A stretch of DNA of 64,000 nt, from the NCBI GenBank assembly GCA_963715285.1, contig CAVQRU010000043.1, forward strand, positions 248,001 to 312,000, in the 5' to 3' direction. The DNA is from Sva-07 sp963715285. GTDB lineage: Bacteria > Actinomycetota > Acidimicrobiia > Acidimicrobiales > Ilumatobacteraceae. Below the pieces are notes generated by a model that was given only the letters and a program-made list of their open reading frames with translations, was not told where the DNA came from and made no database searches. This document shows, one piece after another, positions 42,703-51,180 of the stretch (positions are counted from its first letter, which is position 1; each line of letters opens with the position of its first letter). Position numbers and translations under genes: made by a program.

Positions 42703-43710
42703 ATGAGCAAGACCGAGCGCGCTCTCGATGAGGACATCGACGCGCTCGACGACGAGCTCGATGCGGCGGCTCAGGTCGATGTCGCGGTCGATGTCGTTGT
42801 CGATGACGAGGTCGAGGACGAGATCACCGAGGTCGATCTCGAGGATGTCGATGTCGTTGTCGATGAGGATGGCGATCTCGTTGCCGACGAGCCCTACGAA
42901 CTCCCCGAGATCGTCCTCGCCACCGAGGAACCCGACGATGCCGACACGGCGTCCGGTGCCGATCCGCTGCTCGCCCGCCGGTCGACGGGTGAGCACGTCG
43001 ACGATCCTGCTCCGGTCGGTCTCGATCCCGGTCTCGATCCCCCGGCCGTCTCCGACGATCTGCTCGACGAACTCCGACGCGCCGAGATCGACGGACCCAC
43101 GGTCGCGTTCGCGCCCCAGGACGACACGTCATCGGGTGTGCGACGTCCGCGCCGAGCACCCGACTACGACCCGGCACCGTTCCCGATCCCCGTCAACGTG
43201 CCACGCATGCTCGGTCGCAAGCCGCGTGTCCGGCGCGTCACCAGGGTGGTTCGCCACGTCGATCCGTGGAGCGTGTTCAAGATCGCGATCGTCGCCAATC
43301 TGGTGCTGTACCTGATCCTGCTCACCGCAGGGGTCCTACTGTGGAACGTCGCGTACGCCACCGGCACCGTCGACAACGTCGAGCGGTTCTTCGAGTCGTT
43401 CGGGTGGTCGTCGTTCGAGTTCAACGGCGGCGAGATCTACCACAACGCCTGGATCGGCGGCCTCTTCGTGGTGATCGGTCTCACCGGCCTGGCAGTACTG
43501 CTCGCCACGCTGTTCAACCTGATCACCGACCTCGTGGGCGGGATGCGCTTCACGGTGTTGGAGGAGGAAGTCGTCGAGGCGCGCACGTCGCCGATGCGAC
43601 GATTCGTGGTGCGGCGTGCCGAACCGGAAGTCCCGCTCGTCACCTACGACGAGTCGGGACCGATCATCCGCGAGGCTGCGATCGACGACAGCGGCAGCCT
43701 CCCACGCTGA
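42703..43710 (+). CDS. DUF3566 membrane protein with acidic N-terminal region
   Basis: 335 residues. The C-terminal half is the actinobacterial DUF3566 domain found next to gyrA: VVRHVDPWSVFKIAIVANLV, LWNVAYATGTVDNVERFFES, FNGGEIYHNAWIGGLFVVIG; membrane helices at about 194-217 and 253-280. The first 150 residues are strongly acidic and repetitive (VDVAVDVVVDDEVEDEITEV), partly encoded by a 20-bp direct repeat of GTCGATGTCGTTGTCGATGA. ATG 42703 follows TACACT by 7 nt, so it is leaderless; the longer frame from 42685 is rejected. The function is unknown; gene order matches mycobacterial Rv0007. Confidence 0.85.
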   Translation: MSKTERALDEDIDALDDELDAAAQVDVAVDVVVDDEVEDEITEVDLEDVDVVVDEDGDLVADEPYELPEIVLATEEPDDADTASGADPLLARRSTGEHVDDPAPVGLDPGLDPPAVSDDLLDELRRAEIDGPTVAFAPQDDTSSGVRRPRRAPDYDPAPFPIPVNVPRMLGRKPRVRRVTRVVRHVDPWSVFKIAIVANLVLYLILLTAGVLLWNVAYATGTVDNVERFFESFGWSSFEFNGGEIYHNAWIGGLFVVIGLTGLAVLLATLFNLITDLVGGMRFTVLEEEVVEARTSPMRRFVVRRAEPEVPLVTYDESGPIIREAAIDDSGSLPR

Positions 43711-43844
43711 TCCAGGCCTCCTCGACGGGTCGTACGGACAGGAGCTTCCCGTCCGAATCGACGATGTCGACGGGCGATGGTTCGACGGTGGTGGGACTGC
43801 AAGGCGTGAAGCCTGCGAGCGACCGATAACCTCTCCGACTTGCC

Positions 43845-43918
43845 GGGGCTATAGCTCAGTCGGTTAGAGCGCTGCCCTGATAAGGCAGAGGTCACAAGTT
43901 CGATTCTTGTTAGCCCCA
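43845..43918 (+). tRNA. tRNA-Ile (GAT)
   Basis: A 74-nt cloverleaf. Acceptor GGGGCTA pairs with TAGCCCC, the D loop has AGCTCAGTCGGTTAGAGC, the anticodon stem CTGCC/GGCAG encloses CTGATAA (anticodon GAT), and the T loop is TTCGATT. The gene ends A-C-C-G, so the CCA end is not encoded. It lies downstream of gyrA and DUF3566 as in mycobacteria. TAACCT at about 43828 may be its -10 box. Confidence 0.97.
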
Positions 43919-43926
43919 CCGGTCGG

Positions 43927-43952
43927 AACGAGGCGCCTTCGGGCGCCTCGTT
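43927..43952 (+). terminator. intrinsic terminator after tRNA-Ile
   Basis: AACGAGGCGCC, loop TTCG, GGCGCCTCGTT: an 11-bp perfect stem with a stable UUCG tetraloop, 9 nt after the tRNA. The run of U is short (only TT). Confidence 0.75.
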
Positions 43953-44023
43953 GCGCGTTCGGGCTCGGCTCGCACCGGTTGTCGGCTGGTCGTCGTCGCC
44001 GGGGGGAGTACTCTGCCGCTGGG

Positions 44024-44158
44024 ATGAAGTTCCTTCGACGAGCCTTCTCGGCCATCTTCATGATGGGCCTCGCCGCCGCGATCCTGCGCGTGCGCGGCAC
44101 GGGAGGCACGCCGCCACAGCACGGTGGCTGGCGACCCCTCGAGTTGCCCGATCGCTGA
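44024..44158 (+). CDS. small single-TM protein (44 aa)
   Basis: KFLRRAFSAIFMMGLAAAIL makes one membrane helix with a basic start, followed by a hydrophilic RVRGTGGTPPQHGGW tail ending LELPDR. In other actinobacteria a similarly small membrane protein (DLW-39 type) follows tRNA-Ile near gyrA; the sequence resemblance is limited to size and topology. Its TGA overlaps the next ATG as TGATG, which supports translation. TACTCT lies 9 nt upstream of the ATG. Confidence 0.55.
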   Translation: MKFLRRAFSAIFMMGLAAAILRVRGTGGTPPQHGGWRPLELPDR

Positions 44159-45117
44159 TGGCCAGGGTCGCCGTGATCGGTGCCGGTGTCGTGGGCGATC
44201 GTGTCGCTCGGCGGTTGCCGACCGTGGTGGGTTCGGCCGAGGTCGTGCCGTTCGATCCGCGATCGGGACGCCCGTGGCCACCGGCCGTCGACGTCGCGGT
44301 GCTCGCTCATGGGGGTGCCCACGCCCCGACGGCCGCTCGACTCCTCGATCTCGGTGTTGCCGTGGTGTCGGTCGGCGATGATCTCGCCGATGTCCGGGCA
44401 CTGGCCGACCTCGATCACCGAGCGGTGGCTGCGGGTGTCCCGCTCGTCGTCGGCGCCGGGATGGCTCCGGGTCTGACCGGTCTCCTCGCCCGCCTGCTCG
44501 CCTCCCAGATGGCGTCGTGCAACGAGATCCACCTCGCGATCCACGGGACCGCAGGCCCGGCGTGCGCGCGGCAGCAACACCGAGCGCTCCGCGGTCGCGC
44601 GGTCGGCCTCCACGACGGCGCGTGGATCCAGCCTCCCGCCGGCTCGGGGCGGGAGCTCTGTTACTTCCCGGAGCCCGTCGGTCCCTACGACTGTTATCGA
44701 GCCGAGTTGGCGTCGCCCGTGTTGCTGCACGAGGCGTTTCCGGAGGTGGAACGGATCAGCGCACGCGTGTCGGCAAACCGCCGTGACCGCTTCACGGCGT
44801 GGTTGCCGATGCTGAGCCCTCCGCACCGCGAGGGCGGTGTGGGCGCCGTCCGGGTGGAAGTGCGTGGTGCCGATGAGTGGGGAGGCCGCGTCACGCTGAT
44901 CGCCGGTGTGGCCGAACTGGTCGCCACGGCGACCGCGGCGGTCGCGATCGCATTCACCGCTGCTGCGGTGAACGACGGACTCCGAGCCGGCGTGGTGCGA
45001 GCAGGTGATGCGGATCTGGACACCGTGCAGCTCTTGAACACGGTGGGGCAGGCCGGCGTACGGCTCCAGGAGTACACCGGCGTGTCGTCGACCAGTCGAA
45101 TCAGCGCGAATCCGTAG
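44158..45117 (+). CDS. saccharopine dehydrogenase-like NAD(P)-binding protein
   Basis: 319 residues with an N-terminal Rossmann fold: VAVIGAGVVGDRVARRL, DVAVLAHGGAHAPTAARLLD, GVAVVSVGDDLADVRAL and PLVVGAGMAPGLTGLLARLL, the layout of saccharopine-dehydrogenase/homospermidine-synthase-like proteins. The rest forms the substrate-binding domain (ELCYFPEPVGPYDCYRAELA). The true substrate is unknown. It is translationally coupled to the 44-residue membrane protein and overlaps the convergent DUF1003 gene by 17 bp. Confidence 0.7.
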   Translation: MARVAVIGAGVVGDRVARRLPTVVGSAEVVPFDPRSGRPWPPAVDVAVLAHGGAHAPTAARLLDLGVAVVSVGDDLADVRALADLDHRAVAAGVPLVVGAGMAPGLTGLLARLLASQMASCNEIHLAIHGTAGPACARQQHRALRGRAVGLHDGAWIQPPAGSGRELCYFPEPVGPYDCYRAELASPVLLHEAFPEVERISARVSANRRDRFTAWLPMLSPPHREGGVGAVRVEVRGADEWGGRVTLIAGVAELVATATAAVAIAFTAAAVNDGLRAGVVRAGDADLDTVQLLNTVGQAGVRLQEYTGVSSTSRISANP

Positions 45118-45667
45118 ACGATGTCGCGTCCGTGGTCGCGTCGGTGGTCGCGTGGTGTCGATCGCCACCGTCGGCCGCCAACTCCTCGACGCGTACGGCC
45201 AAGCGCTCGACGACGTCGGTGAGCCGAGCCAGGCGGTCGTCGAACGCTTCGCCGGTCAGCATGTCGGACATCGACAGTCGGACACTGGCGATCTCGCGGG
45301 CGAGGAACTCGGTGTCGGCCTGTGTGCGTTCGGCGACCTCACGGTCGGTCTTCGCGGTCACCCGGTCGCGTCGCTCCTGGCGGCTCTGCGCCAGCAGGAT
45401 GAGCGGGGCTGCGTACGACGCCTGGATCGACAGCACGAGCGTCAGCAGGACCAGGCCTCGGCCCCACGGATCGAACTGGTACCGCTCGCTGACGATGGTG
45501 TTGAGCAGGATCCACACCGTGATGACCACGGTCTGCCAGACGAGGAACCGGCCCGTGCCGAGAAAGTTCGCGATCGACTCGCTGAACGCACCGAACCGAT
45601 CGGAGTCGTACGACACGCCGACACGCCCGACCGCGCGTGGGGTGGTGAGGTCTTCGCGGCGCTTCAC
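45101..45667 (-). CDS. DUF1003 family membrane protein
   Basis: 188 residues. IANFLGTGRFLVWQTVVITV, ILLNTIVSERYQFDPWGRGL, LVLSIQASYAAPLILLAQSR and RRDRVTAKTDREVAERTQAD are the DUF1003 signature with two membrane helices and a cytoplasmic tail. A Thr/Asp repeat (TTDATTDATSSTDS) closes the C-terminus. It overlaps the MgtE-N/CBS gene by 4 nt (ATGA); the pair is a common actinobacterial unit suspected of linking to divalent-cation physiology. Confidence 0.88.
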   Translation of the reverse strand: MKRREDLTTPRAVGRVGVSYDSDRFGAFSESIANFLGTGRFLVWQTVVITVWILLNTIVSERYQFDPWGRGLVLLTLVLSIQASYAAPLILLAQSRQERRDRVTAKTDREVAERTQADTEFLAREIASVRLSMSDMLTGEAFDDRLARLTDVVERLAVRVEELAADGGDRHHATTDATTDATSSTDSR

Positions 45668-46929
45668 GGTTGCACCGCCGCGCGGGTGTCGCTGCGCTTG
45701 CGGCGCTGCGTGGTTCGCCAGCCGGCACCGAGCATGCGGTCGATCACGTCGTCGACGGTGACCGCACCCAGCAGTCGCCCCGCCTCGTCGGTGACGGCGA
45801 CGGCGAGCAGGTCGTAGCTCGCCAGCATCTCGGCCACTTCACGGTCGGTGCTGTCCGGAGCGACCGTGGGATCGTTCGACACGAGTCGACCCAGTTCCAT
45901 CCCGGGGGGTTCGCGCAGGAGGCGTTGCACATGGACGACGCCGATCAGTTTGCCGGTCGGCGCCCTGTAGGGCGCCTGGGTGACGAACACCTGTGTGGCG
46001 ATGCTGACGACCCAGTCGGGGTCGCGGATCTGGGCGAGTGCTTCGGCAACGGTGGCGTCGGGGCCGAGGATGATCACCTCGGGGGTCATCAGGCCGCCCG
46101 CGGTGCCCTCTTCGTAGGAGAGCAGTCGTCGGACGACGTCGGCGTCGTCGACATCCATCACGCCCAGCATCCGTTCCTGGTCGGCAGGTGCCATCTCGCC
46201 GAGCAGGTCGGCGAGGTCGTCGTACTCCATCTCGTCGAAGACGCCGACGAGGCGGTCGCGGTCGAGTTGCTCGACGATGCGGACCTGCTCCTCCTCGGGG
46301 AGTTCCTCGAGGACGTCGGCAAGTCGTTCGTCGTCCATCGCCTCGGCGAGCTGACGACGTTGATCGATCGGTAGGGCGCGCACGATCGCGGCGACCTCGG
46401 CGGGGTGGAAATCCCGCAGCCGGGCGGCTTCGGCCTGCATCTCGGTCGGTGCGTCGAACAGCGCGGGCACCTCGTCGAAGTCGACCAAGCGGTAGCTCGG
46501 TCGACGACGCAGGGAGCTCTTGCGCGCGAGGCGCACCTTGTCGATCACCCAGTAGGGCAGGCGGGCGTCGTCCTGGATGCGGAGCGCCACGTCGCTGACC
46601 GTCTCGTCACCCACCCGGCGGTCGATGAGTTGCTCGCCGATCAGGACTTCACCGGGGCGCGGTTTGAACGGGTTGAGGTCGACGTCCCAGCTGCGCAGGC
46701 GCGCCCCGTCACTGTTCAACTCGGCGACGCGGTTGGCGTTGACGAAGATCCGGCGCCGCTGGCTGCTGGCGACGAACCCGACGATCCGTGGGGGGATCGC
46801 CGGCTCTCGGCCTCTGCCGGGACGACCCGGGATGGCGACGATGTCCTCGATGCGACCGATCGGCGCCCCGCCCGCGTCGAGCAGGGGCAATCGCATCACC
46901 CTGAACGCATAGATCAGGTCGTCGGCCAT
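45664..46929 (-). CDS. MgtE N-domain / CBS-domain protein without transmembrane channel
   Basis: 421 residues. A PRC-barrel-like N-terminus (RVMRLPLLDAGGAPIGRIED) precedes the superhelical MgtE_N domain (FHPAEVAAIVRALPIDQRRQ, LADVLEELPEEEQVRIVEQL, YDDLADLLGEMAPADQERML) and a tandem CBS pair (YEEGTAGGLMTPEVIILGPD and LLAVAVTDEAGRLLGAVTVD). MgtE uses this module to sense Mg2+, but the channel part is absent, so it may be a stand-alone cation or nucleotide sensor for DUF1003. TAACCT (minus strand) ends 6 nt before the ATG: leaderless. Confidence 0.88.
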   Translation of the reverse strand: MADDLIYAFRVMRLPLLDAGGAPIGRIEDIVAIPGRPGRGREPAIPPRIVGFVASSQRRRIFVNANRVAELNSDGARLRSWDVDLNPFKPRPGEVLIGEQLIDRRVGDETVSDVALRIQDDARLPYWVIDKVRLARKSSLRRRPSYRLVDFDEVPALFDAPTEMQAEAARLRDFHPAEVAAIVRALPIDQRRQLAEAMDDERLADVLEELPEEEQVRIVEQLDRDRLVGVFDEMEYDDLADLLGEMAPADQERMLGVMDVDDADVVRRLLSYEEGTAGGLMTPEVIILGPDATVAEALAQIRDPDWVVSIATQVFVTQAPYRAPTGKLIGVVHVQRLLREPPGMELGRLVSNDPTVAPDSTDREVAEMLASYDLLAVAVTDEAGRLLGAVTVDDVIDRMLGAGWRTTQRRKRSDTRAAVQP

Positions 46930-46977
46930 GGCCGCAGGTTACCGACGGCCCCGCAACCGCCGCGTGACCTGGACGGT

Positions 46978-47008
46978 GTGACCTCTGGGGTCAGACCCCG
47001 GAGGTCAC
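46978..47008. terminator. palindromic terminator overlapping the oxidoreductase stop codon
   Basis: GTGACCTCTGGGGTC, A, GACCCCGGAGGTCAC: 15-bp arms with one mismatch and the shared core GGGGTC-A-GACCCC. The TGA of the minus-strand gene (46991-46993) covers the centre of the palindrome, so its last four codons are part of the hairpin. Confidence 0.6.
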
Positions 47009-49090
47009 GGCCTCGATCTGGACCAACGTGTCGGAGTAGGCGACGCCACCGCCCCACTCGGTGAGCGTGTCGTTGGTGAGGCTGTTGGCGACCTTGCCGT
47101 CCGGGTGGTGACGGCTCCACCACCCGAAGGGGATGGCGACGACGCCGGAGCGCAGCCGTTCGGTCACCTTGACCGGCACGGTGACCGATGCCCGGTCGTT
47201 CCAGACTCGTGCCATCTGGCCGTCGGTGAGTCCTCGGGCGATGGCGTCGGCTTCGTCGACTTCGACGAACGGTCCGCCTTCGGCGGGGCCGTGCTTGGGC
47301 AGGTCGGCGTAGCCGGAGTTGAGGAAACGCGAGTGGTGCTTGGGGGTCAACAGCTGCAGCGGATAGCGAGCGACCAGGTCGGCGTCGCCGCGGGGTCCTT
47401 CTCGTGGCGCGACGAACGTCGGCACGCGTGGTTGCCCCATCCGTTCGAGCCGGTCGGAAGCGAGTTCGACGCGTCCCGATGGTGTCTCGAAGTCGCCGTC
47501 GCCGAACGGTCGACCGTCGTCGGGGTAGGGCACCCGCACCCAGCCGACGCGACGGAGTTCGTCGACGTCGACGGTCGGGAGCGCTGCTCGTACCAACGTG
47601 TCGTCGTCGTCGAACAGGCAGGGGTCGGTGTAGCCCATCGCCCGAGCGAGACGGCGGAACAGTTCGGTGTTGGAGCACGACTCGCCGACGGGTTCGATTG
47701 CCGCACTGTTCCAGCCGAGCCACAGGTGACCCCACGGGAGGACCACGTCGTCACTCTCGATCTGGGTGGTCGCGGGCAGGACGATGTCGGCGTAGCGGGC
47801 GGTGTCGGTGAGGAACTGCTCGTGGACGACCGTGAAGAGATCGTCACGCTCCATCCCTCGGCGAATCAGCTCTGCGTGCGGCACGGTCGCCAACGGATTG
47901 CAGCTCCACACGATCATCGCGTGCACATCGGGGCCGCCGGCTTCCCCGGCGTGCGGGGCCGTGAGGATCTCGCCGAGGCGGCTCATGTTGAGCGTGCGCG
48001 GTTCGGAGCGTTCGAGATCCGGCCGGAACAGTGCGGGTACGTCGACGAGGGCGTCGGCGTAGGAGCCGACGCTCTTCGCGATTCCGCCGCCACGTTCGGC
48101 CCATGCCCCGACGAGCGCCGGCAGGCAGCCGAGCGTGCGGAAGAACATCGCGCCGTTCTCGTGGTGCTCGGCGCCGATCAGTGTGCGGATGGCGGCCGGC
48201 CGAACGGAGGCGTAGTCGATCGCGAGCTGCTCGATCACGTCGGCCTCGACCCCGGTGACCTCGCTCGCCCGCGCCGGTGTCCAGTCGGCCACGGCGTCGC
48301 TCAGCTCGTCGAACCCGGTGGTGTGCTCGGCGATCCACTCGTCGTTCGTGAGCCCGTCGCGGATGATGACGTGCATCATGGCGAGCATCATCGCGATGTC
48401 GGTGCCAGGGAGCGGCTGGACGAACCGGTCACCGCGGGTGGCGTCGACCGCTTCGGCGGTGAGGGTCCGGATCGGATCGATCACCACGAGTCGGGCGCCC
48501 TGGTCGCGGGCTCGCTCGATCGTCGGCCACAGGTGCCGGTTGGTGAGCCGGGTGTTGGTTCCCCACAGCAGGATCAGCTTCGAGTGCTCGAGTTCGAGCG
48601 CATCCATGCCGCGGCCGGTGCCGTTGGTCATGCGGAGGCCGGCGCCAACCGTCGGTCCGCAGATCGCTCGGAGCAGTTTCGAGGCGCCCATGTGGGCGAA
48701 GAAGCGCGGGTTGAGACCCATCATCGCGAGCAGTCCCTGATTGCCGGCGTCGGAGTAGGGGAGCACGGCCTCGGCGCCGTGCCGGTCGATCACGTCGCGG
48801 AGCTTGGTGCCGATCTCGGCGAGCGCGTCGTCCCAGGAGATTCGTTCGAATGCTCCGGAGCCCTTGGGCCCGATCCGTCGCATCGGGTACAGGAGTCGAC
48901 CCGGGTCGTAGACGCGGTCGATGAACCGATTGACCTTCGGACACAGCTCGCCCGCGGAATACGGATGGTCCGGGTTGCCGCGCAACTTGACGGCGACCGC
49001 AGCGGGACCGTCGTCATCGACCGTCACGGTCCAGCCACAGGTGTCCGGGCAGTCGTGGTGGCAGGAACCGTTGACCGTACGCGTCGCCAT
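46991..49090 (-). CDS. molybdopterin-dependent oxidoreductase (DMSO reductase family)
   Basis: 699 residues. The N-terminal [4Fe-4S] motif is C10-x3-C14-x3-C18 ... C50 (GSCHHDCPDTCGW and GELCPKVNR). SWDDALAEIGTKL, LLWGTNTRLTNRHLWPTIER, LVVIDPIRTLTAEAVDATRG and the C-terminal bis-MGD cap (QLLTPKHHSRFLNSGYADLP, GVVAIPFGWWSRHHPDGKVA) are typical of the family. It lacks a Tat signal and subunits B/C, so it is probably a cytoplasmic single-subunit enzyme like the formate-dehydrogenase-like or assimilatory types; the substrate is not predictable. TAACAT (minus strand) ends 6 nt before the ATG: leaderless. Confidence 0.88.
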   Translation of the reverse strand: MATRTVNGSCHHDCPDTCGWTVTVDDDGPAAVAVKLRGNPDHPYSAGELCPKVNRFIDRVYDPGRLLYPMRRIGPKGSGAFERISWDDALAEIGTKLRDVIDRHGAEAVLPYSDAGNQGLLAMMGLNPRFFAHMGASKLLRAICGPTVGAGLRMTNGTGRGMDALELEHSKLILLWGTNTRLTNRHLWPTIERARDQGARLVVIDPIRTLTAEAVDATRGDRFVQPLPGTDIAMMLAMMHVIIRDGLTNDEWIAEHTTGFDELSDAVADWTPARASEVTGVEADVIEQLAIDYASVRPAAIRTLIGAEHHENGAMFFRTLGCLPALVGAWAERGGGIAKSVGSYADALVDVPALFRPDLERSEPRTLNMSRLGEILTAPHAGEAGGPDVHAMIVWSCNPLATVPHAELIRRGMERDDLFTVVHEQFLTDTARYADIVLPATTQIESDDVVLPWGHLWLGWNSAAIEPVGESCSNTELFRRLARAMGYTDPCLFDDDDTLVRAALPTVDVDELRRVGWVRVPYPDDGRPFGDGDFETPSGRVELASDRLERMGQPRVPTFVAPREGPRGDADLVARYPLQLLTPKHHSRFLNSGYADLPKHGPAEGGPFVEVDEADAIARGLTDGQMARVWNDRASVTVPVKVTERLRSGVVAIPFGWWSRHHPDGKVANSLTNDTLTEWGGGVAYSDTLVQIEAVTSGV

Positions 49091-49159
49091 CCCGTGATGT
49101 TATGGGTCGGTCGCCGGTCGTGCGGGTGGAATTCGGACGCGGCGTCGGTCGGGTGATGC

Positions 49160-49633
49160 TCAGTCGACGGGGTGTTCGATGATCGCTCGGAGGTGCGGCC
49201 ATGCTGCGGCGAATCCGAAGTGGAGCGGGAGTTGATCGACCTGGTCGGGCGGGAACCAGTCGACGGCGTCGGTCTCGAAGTTGAGGGACGAACCGAACGG
49301 CGCGTCGACCTCGACGACCACCGTCGTGTACTTCCAGTCGACCGCAGGCTCGAACACGTACTGGCCGAGCAGTCGGGGGACGCCGGGCGGCACGCCCACC
49401 TCCTCGCTCGCTTCACGCAACGCCCCCTCGAATGGCGTCTCGCCGAGGTCGAGTGCTCCGCCGGCACACGACCAGTTGCCTCCCTCGTGCGCCATGGCCG
49501 AACGCTTCTGGAGCATGACGAGCGGCGAGCCGTGTTGATCGCGCACGACGAACAGGACGCCGGCCGCGCCGTAGATGCCCCAGCGGACGTGGCCGTCACT
49601 GCACCGCATGAACCCGTCGCCGGTCGCTCTCAT
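49160..49633 (-). CDS. Nudix hydrolase
   Basis: 157 residues. The Nudix box is present: GGALDLGETPFEGA followed by LREASEEVGV, with all four conserved acidic/Arg positions. AAGVLFVVRDQHGSPLVMLQ precedes it, and a zinc-like Cys pair in the N-terminus (MRCSDGH) is incomplete. The ATG at 49633 is taken as start; the long upstream frame runs antisense to mycothione reductase and is rejected. Such proteins hydrolyse nucleoside diphosphates linked to another moiety; the specificity is unknown. Confidence 0.85.
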   Translation of the reverse strand: MRATGDGFMRCSDGHVRWGIYGAAGVLFVVRDQHGSPLVMLQKRSAMAHEGGNWSCAGGALDLGETPFEGALREASEEVGVPPGVPRLLGQYVFEPAVDWKYTTVVVEVDAPFGSSLNFETDAVDWFPPDQVDQLPLHFGFAAAWPHLRAIIEHPVD

Positions 49634-49735
49634 GGATGCAACCCTGCCGCATTTCGGCCCCCTCCGCCAACGACCGTGACGTCTGATCTCGGACACGAGA
49701 CCTGACGATCGGGAAGGAAAGGTGGAGATCGGGGG

Positions 49736-51163
49736 TTGGGTTCCCACGTGAGTGACCCTCCAGCCCAACCGGTGGCTCCGCCCGCCGACGTACCCGCACC
49801 GGATCCGTCGATCGAGTCGTTCGACCTGATCATCGTGGGGAGCGGCTCGGGCAACTCGATTCCTGCGTATCTCGACGACTGGAGGATCGCGATCGTCGAA
49901 CGCGACGTGTTCGGGGGGACGTGTCTGAACCGCGGCTGCATCCCGTCGAAGATGTTCGTGTATCCCGCCGACGTCGCGGTTGCGGCCGGGTCGTCTGCGA
50001 AGTTGGGGATCGACACCCGCTTCGACGGCGCCGACTGGACGGCGATCCGCGACCGCGTGTTCGGGCGCATCGACCCGATCGCCGAGGGGGGCCGCGAGTA
50101 CCGGGCCACCGGCACACCCAACGTCACGTTGATCGAGGGCACCGCGGACTTCATCGACGCACGGACGCTCGACGTCGAGGGCCGACGCATCACCGCACCC
50201 AACATGCTCCTTGCAGCGGGCGCACGACCGGTCGTCCCGCCGATCACCGGGCTGATGGAGACCGGCTTCCACACGTCCGACTCGATCATGCGCTTGCCCG
50301 AACTGCCTCGGCGGCTGGGCATCATCGGCGGCGGGTTCATCGCCGTCGAGATGGGACACGTGTTCTCCGGTCTCGGGTCGCACGTGACGGTGTTCAACCG
50401 CTCGAACACGTTGTTGCGCGAGTTCGATCACGACATCTCGACGCGCTTCACCAAGGTCTTCGGTGAGCGGGTCGAGTTGCTCCTCGGTCACGTGCCCACC
50501 AAGGTCGAACGTGTCGCCGACGGCATCAAGATCACCTGCGCCGTGGGTGAGACGGTCGTCGACGAACTGCTCGTCGCGACCGGCCGCGAGCCGAACAGCG
50601 ACCTCCTGAACGTTGACGCCGCGGGGCTCGACTGTCACCACCACGGCACCGTGGCGGTCGACGACACCATGGCCACGAACGTGCCCGGCATCTGGGCGGT
50701 GGGCGATCTCGCCAACAACTACCAGCTCAAGCACCTCGCCAACGCCGAGGCCCAGGTCGCGTTCTGGAACATCGCTCACCCCGACGACCAGCGCCACGTG
50801 AGCTACAAGGCGGTCCCGAGCGCGGTGTTCTCGAACCCCCAGGTCGCCACGGTGGGCTTGACCGAACAGGAGGCGGCCGCCCAGGGTCGGACGTTCCGTG
50901 TCGGCCGGCGCGACTACGGCGGCACGGCCTACGGCTGGGCGATGGCCGACGAGACCGGGTTCGCCAAGATCCTCGTCGACGATCAGACCGGCCTGATCCT
51001 CGGCGCGCACATCCTGGGGCCGCAGGCGTCGTCGATCATCCAGCCGCTCGTCCAGGCGATGCAGTTCGATCAGCTCGCCGAGGACGTTGCCCGCCACGTG
51101 TTGTACATCCACCCTGCACTGACCGAGGTCGTGGAGAACGCACTGCTCGACGCGCTCGACTGA
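49736..51163 (+). CDS. mtr: mycothione reductase
   Basis: 475 residues, a flavoprotein disulfide reductase. FAD site LIIVGSGSGNSIPAYLDDWR, redox disulfide GGTCLNRGCIPSKM (C63 and C68), NADPH site LGIIGGGFIAVEMGHVFSGL, GIWAVGDLANNYQLKHLANA and the dimer-interface HPALTEVVENAL with the catalytic His. GSGSGNSIP in place of GxGxxG-xx-A and NYQLKHLANAE are characteristic of mycothione rather than glutathione reductases. It recycles mycothiol, the actinobacterial thiol. TTG 49736 has GGTGG about 9 nt upstream; GTG 49748 is an alternative. Confidence 0.88.
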   Translation: MGSHVSDPPAQPVAPPADVPAPDPSIESFDLIIVGSGSGNSIPAYLDDWRIAIVERDVFGGTCLNRGCIPSKMFVYPADVAVAAGSSAKLGIDTRFDGADWTAIRDRVFGRIDPIAEGGREYRATGTPNVTLIEGTADFIDARTLDVEGRRITAPNMLLAAGARPVVPPITGLMETGFHTSDSIMRLPELPRRLGIIGGGFIAVEMGHVFSGLGSHVTVFNRSNTLLREFDHDISTRFTKVFGERVELLLGHVPTKVERVADGIKITCAVGETVVDELLVATGREPNSDLLNVDAAGLDCHHHGTVAVDDTMATNVPGIWAVGDLANNYQLKHLANAEAQVAFWNIAHPDDQRHVSYKAVPSAVFSNPQVATVGLTEQEAAAQGRTFRVGRRDYGGTAYGWAMADETGFAKILVDDQTGLILGAHILGPQASSIIQPLVQAMQFDQLAEDVARHVLYIHPALTEVVENALLDALD

Positions 51164-51180
51164 TCGCTACGGTCGCGCCG

